Shown: positions 62,240 to 64,000 of the stretch, in pieces | Layout: each line of letters starts with the position of its first letter | How positions within the stretch are numbered: position 1 is the stretch's first letter | Assembly (NCBI RefSeq): GCF_002234575.2 | Contig: NZ_CP022464.2 | Coordinates: 6,324,001 to 6,388,000 of the forward strand | DNA: 64,000 nucleotides | Source: Enterocloster bolteae | GTDB taxonomy: Bacteria; Bacillota; Clostridia; Lachnospirales; Lachnospiraceae | Direction of reading: 5' to 3' | Program-made: the position numbers and the translations under genes | The notes under the pieces: model-generated | Database searches by the model: none | Told to the model about the DNA's origin: nothing | What the model saw: the letters and a program-made list of their open reading frames with translations, nothing else

Positions 62240-62650
62240 CTACAGCCGATCCAGATTCTCTTGCAAATCGCCCTGCATCAAGTGCTGGGCAATGGCTTGG
62301 TTCAGTGCCTTATATGAGTGATAGGCTGCCTGCTCTACATCGTGCAGGCACTCCTCCATCAGTGCCTCCGGAGAAATGCCTTCCCGTTTGCCATAAAGAT
62401 GGCCGAAGGCATAGCACACGGACTTGAGAAAGCCGAAAATGTAGTCGTGATTTCCACGCATACTGGGCAGGTCATTGAACGAGCCCATGCCGCCATAAGC
62501 CCGAAGGTGGTGGGCGACCTCCCGCCGCTGGGTCCAGTCCTCAATATCCCGTTCCAGCCAGTCAATCCAGTTTTGGAACTCTGGATGGTCTGCCAGAAGG
62601 ATGGAGCGCAGACAGGTCAGAGCTTCGGTATAAATATCTGTCTGTTTCAT
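62240..62650 (-). CDS. Small unknown immunity-type protein
   Basis: 136 residues, helical, with the segment HHLRAYGGMGSFNDL seen in small proteins of toxin-immunity clusters. The start overlaps the upstream stop by 4 bp (ATGA). No enzymatic motif. Confidence 0.62.
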   Translation of the reverse strand: MKQTDIYTEALTCLRSILLADHPEFQNWIDWLERDIEDWTQRREVAHHLRAYGGMGSFNDLPSMRGNHDYIFGFLKSVCYAFGHLYGKREGISPEALMEECLHDVEQAAYHSYKALNQAIAQHLMQGDLQENLDRL

Positions 62651-63381
62651 CCAATTTCTCCCGTCCCCTTTAATTCTTCATTATAGGCGTGGCTCTCCCA
62701 GATGGCCTCAAATTCCGCCTGCTCTATGATGCAGGCGTGGAATTCCTCGCCCCAGACATGGGCGTTCAACTCCTCCACAGTGGGGATCGGCGTAATCTCG
62801 ATGGCACCGTCGTAAAGGTCAGGGTTGTTGTGGGTGCGGCCATCTGCAAAAATGTCGATGGAGCGATGGGCCAGCCGCTCATTTTCGGTATCCACTTCAT
62901 AGAGGATGACCGCTGGTTCACCCTCCGGTGCGCCCTCCCAAAAGAGCTTGATGTACTCGATCTTGCCAAGATAAGTCCGCATCGCTTTTTCATCGGCACA
63001 GGCTACTCGGATCATTTTTGCCAGCAGCATCAGGTCATCGATGTATTGGGAGTACACGCAGAACACATCTTCGTCGGAGTCGAAGTGAAACAGATCCACG
63101 CCGCTGTTGTTTTCCTCGAACTCCTGGATCACGCCCCGGACAAGCCGCTCCCAATCCTCGCTGCTGCCGATCAGTCCCAGCCGTCGGAATTCCTCTGTCC
63201 GGAATCCGTCACTGATTTTCAGCAGAAGGGAGATCGCATAGGGGTGGTGGGGAATGAGAAAGAATGGCGCGATCTGCTCCGGCTTCGCCCAAATTTTGAA
63301 GGGCGGGCGCGGGTCAGGTATCCAGGGCAAGATTTCCCATTCGTCCTCCGGTCGGTTTCCGTATTGGCAAAGGTCTTTCAT
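62647..63381 (-). CDS. Two-domain immunity protein (Imm51-like plus DUF6881-like)
   Basis: 244 residues. The first part has the acidic strand LFHFDSDEDVFCVYSQYIDDLMLLAKMIR, resembling Imm51-type proteins. The second (EYIKLFWEGAPEGEPAVILYEVDTENERLAHRSIDIFADGRTH ... EEFHACIIEQAEFEAIWE) follows the DUF6881 pattern. Another fused immunity module in this operon. Confidence 0.65.
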   Translation of the reverse strand: MKDLCQYGNRPEDEWEILPWIPDPRPPFKIWAKPEQIAPFFLIPHHPYAISLLLKISDGFRTEEFRRLGLIGSSEDWERLVRGVIQEFEENNSGVDLFHFDSDEDVFCVYSQYIDDLMLLAKMIRVACADEKAMRTYLGKIEYIKLFWEGAPEGEPAVILYEVDTENERLAHRSIDIFADGRTHNNPDLYDGAIEITPIPTVEELNAHVWGEEFHACIIEQAEFEAIWESHAYNEELKGTGEIG

Positions 63382-63391
63382 AGTGTTCTCC

Positions 63392-63637
63392 TCATTCGAT
63401 GTCGTTTCGTTCTTCTTTTACATCCAGTGGAGCACCGTCCAGAGATGTGATCTGTGACAGTTCTGTTTCAGTCAGATTCTTCAGGAAAATGCAGTATTCG
63501 TCCGGGTGGCCTCCCACAAATTCCATTTTAGGCATTCCGATCTGCTGTGGGTCGGTGATCCACAGGCAAGGCTCTCCTGTTGCCCAAAACCGAGTCAGAG
63601 TAAGAATTTGGCCGTTGTAAATCACTTTCTGTTCCAT
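63392..63637 (-). CDS. Small unknown protein of the immunity operon
   Basis: 81 residues from MEQKVIYNGQILTLTRFWATGEPCLWITDP; AGGAG lies eight bases before this ATG, while an ATG two codons earlier overlaps the upstream stop. A long open extension further upstream lies over the next gene and is rejected. Beta-rich; no family recognised. Confidence 0.6.
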   Translation of the reverse strand: MEQKVIYNGQILTLTRFWATGEPCLWITDPQQIGMPKMEFVGGHPDEYCIFLKNLTETELSQITSLDGAPLDVKEERNDIE

Positions 63638-63639
63638 CT

Positions 63640-64000
63640 TCATTTCTCCTGCATTTGCCTCAGTAGCTTCACGATCCGCTCCCGGTTCTTTGCGGTTTTC
63701 ATAAAGGTGGGGAGATGGTCGGCCTGGGTCATTTTCGCTCTTCCCGGCGGCTTTTCCCGCAGGTCGGCGCTGAGATAGCCGATCAGATAGGCAAGATGTT
63801 CTCGGTTGAGTGCCCATACAGGTTTTCCCTGAAATGAAGTCAAAAACCATAGTTCCAACCCGAAATAAGGTTCTCGTCCATCCCTGATTTCGCCAATATA
63901 TGAAAACGCCTCCGCTGTTTTATGGACTTCTCCCGGCATGGTTGTCCCACAATAGGGGCAGGCCACATGGAGAACGGAAAAGTGCTGCCTTTCCTCATCT
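63640..64000 (-). CDS. Unknown protein with N-terminal CxxC (5' truncated)
   Basis: The frame stays open to the right edge (DEERQHFSVLHVACPYCGTTMPGE...), so the annotated start lies outside; a GTG at 63966 is an alternative. ACPYCG suggests a zinc ribbon. The C-terminus is helical and basic (KTAKNRERIVKLLRQMQEK). It precedes the 63392 gene with an ATGA-type junction. Confidence 0.55.
   Translation of the reverse strand, partial: DEERQHFSVLHVACPYCGTTMPGEVHKTAEAFSYIGEIRDGREPYFGLELWFLTSFQGKPVWALNREHLAYLIGYLSADLREKPPGRAKMTQADHLPTFMKTAKNRERIVKLLRQMQEK

Noticed and set aside
1..64000. CRISPR arrays and rRNA genes
   Set aside because: No regularly spaced direct repeats of CRISPR type and no rRNA signature were seen. 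The only regular array (47397-47463) has an 11-bp pitch and no spacers.

Overview
The window looks like a chromosomal segment of a gut Clostridia/Lachnospiraceae bacterium (Enterocloster/Clostridium-like). I infer this from the moderate-GC codon use, strong AGGAGG ribosome sites, a split glycine dehydrogenase (gcvPA/gcvPB), a Clostridia-type DUF3881-like protein and Tn916-family mobile genes.

Bases 1-15850 are chromosomal backbone: the end of a TRAP transporter, a polar amino-acid ABC transporter, two tandem NodB-type deacetylases, an SRAP (YedK-like) protein, and a full glycine-cleavage operon (gcvT-gcvH-gcvPA-gcvPB-lplA-lpdA, minus strand) behind a tandem glycine riboswitch. A DUF3881-like gene follows.

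Bases 15850-43140 are a Tn916-like integrative conjugative element (ICE1) at a tRNA-Arg(CCT) gene. From left to right it carries the integrase, an excisionase, a structured non-coding region, the orf8/orf7 regulators and a cargo block. The cargo is a VanZ-like protein, two secreted proteins, a BlaI repressor with an M56 receptor, an IS110 element and a lipoprotein. Next come the conjugation genes orf13-orf23 with a recognisable oriT, in which the FtsK-like coupling gene is frameshifted. A three-gene AT-rich operon with a PD-(D/E)XK nuclease (candidate defence system) and a group IIC intron follow. Integrase arm-type repeats (TTGCTAACA) lie at both ends.

Bases 43142-50200 start a second element (ICE2/IME) behind another complete tRNA-Arg(CCT). 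It has a related integrase, excisionase-like proteins, a MazF-like toxin, a second copy of the structured RNA-like region, a sigma-like regulator, an array of GTCGG sites at exact 11-bp pitch, an ImmR/ImmA-type repressor-protease pair with visible operators, and a WYL regulator.

Bases 50203-64000 are one long GC-richer minus-strand operon of predicted immunity-type proteins (SMI1/KNR4, DUF4261, DUF4253, DUF2185, DUF4259, CbrC, DUF6881). It includes an 1838-residue multidomain poly-immunity protein and ends with a 46-residue membrane peptide. Whether it is ICE2 cargo or flanking chromosome cannot be decided here, because no right end of ICE2 is visible.
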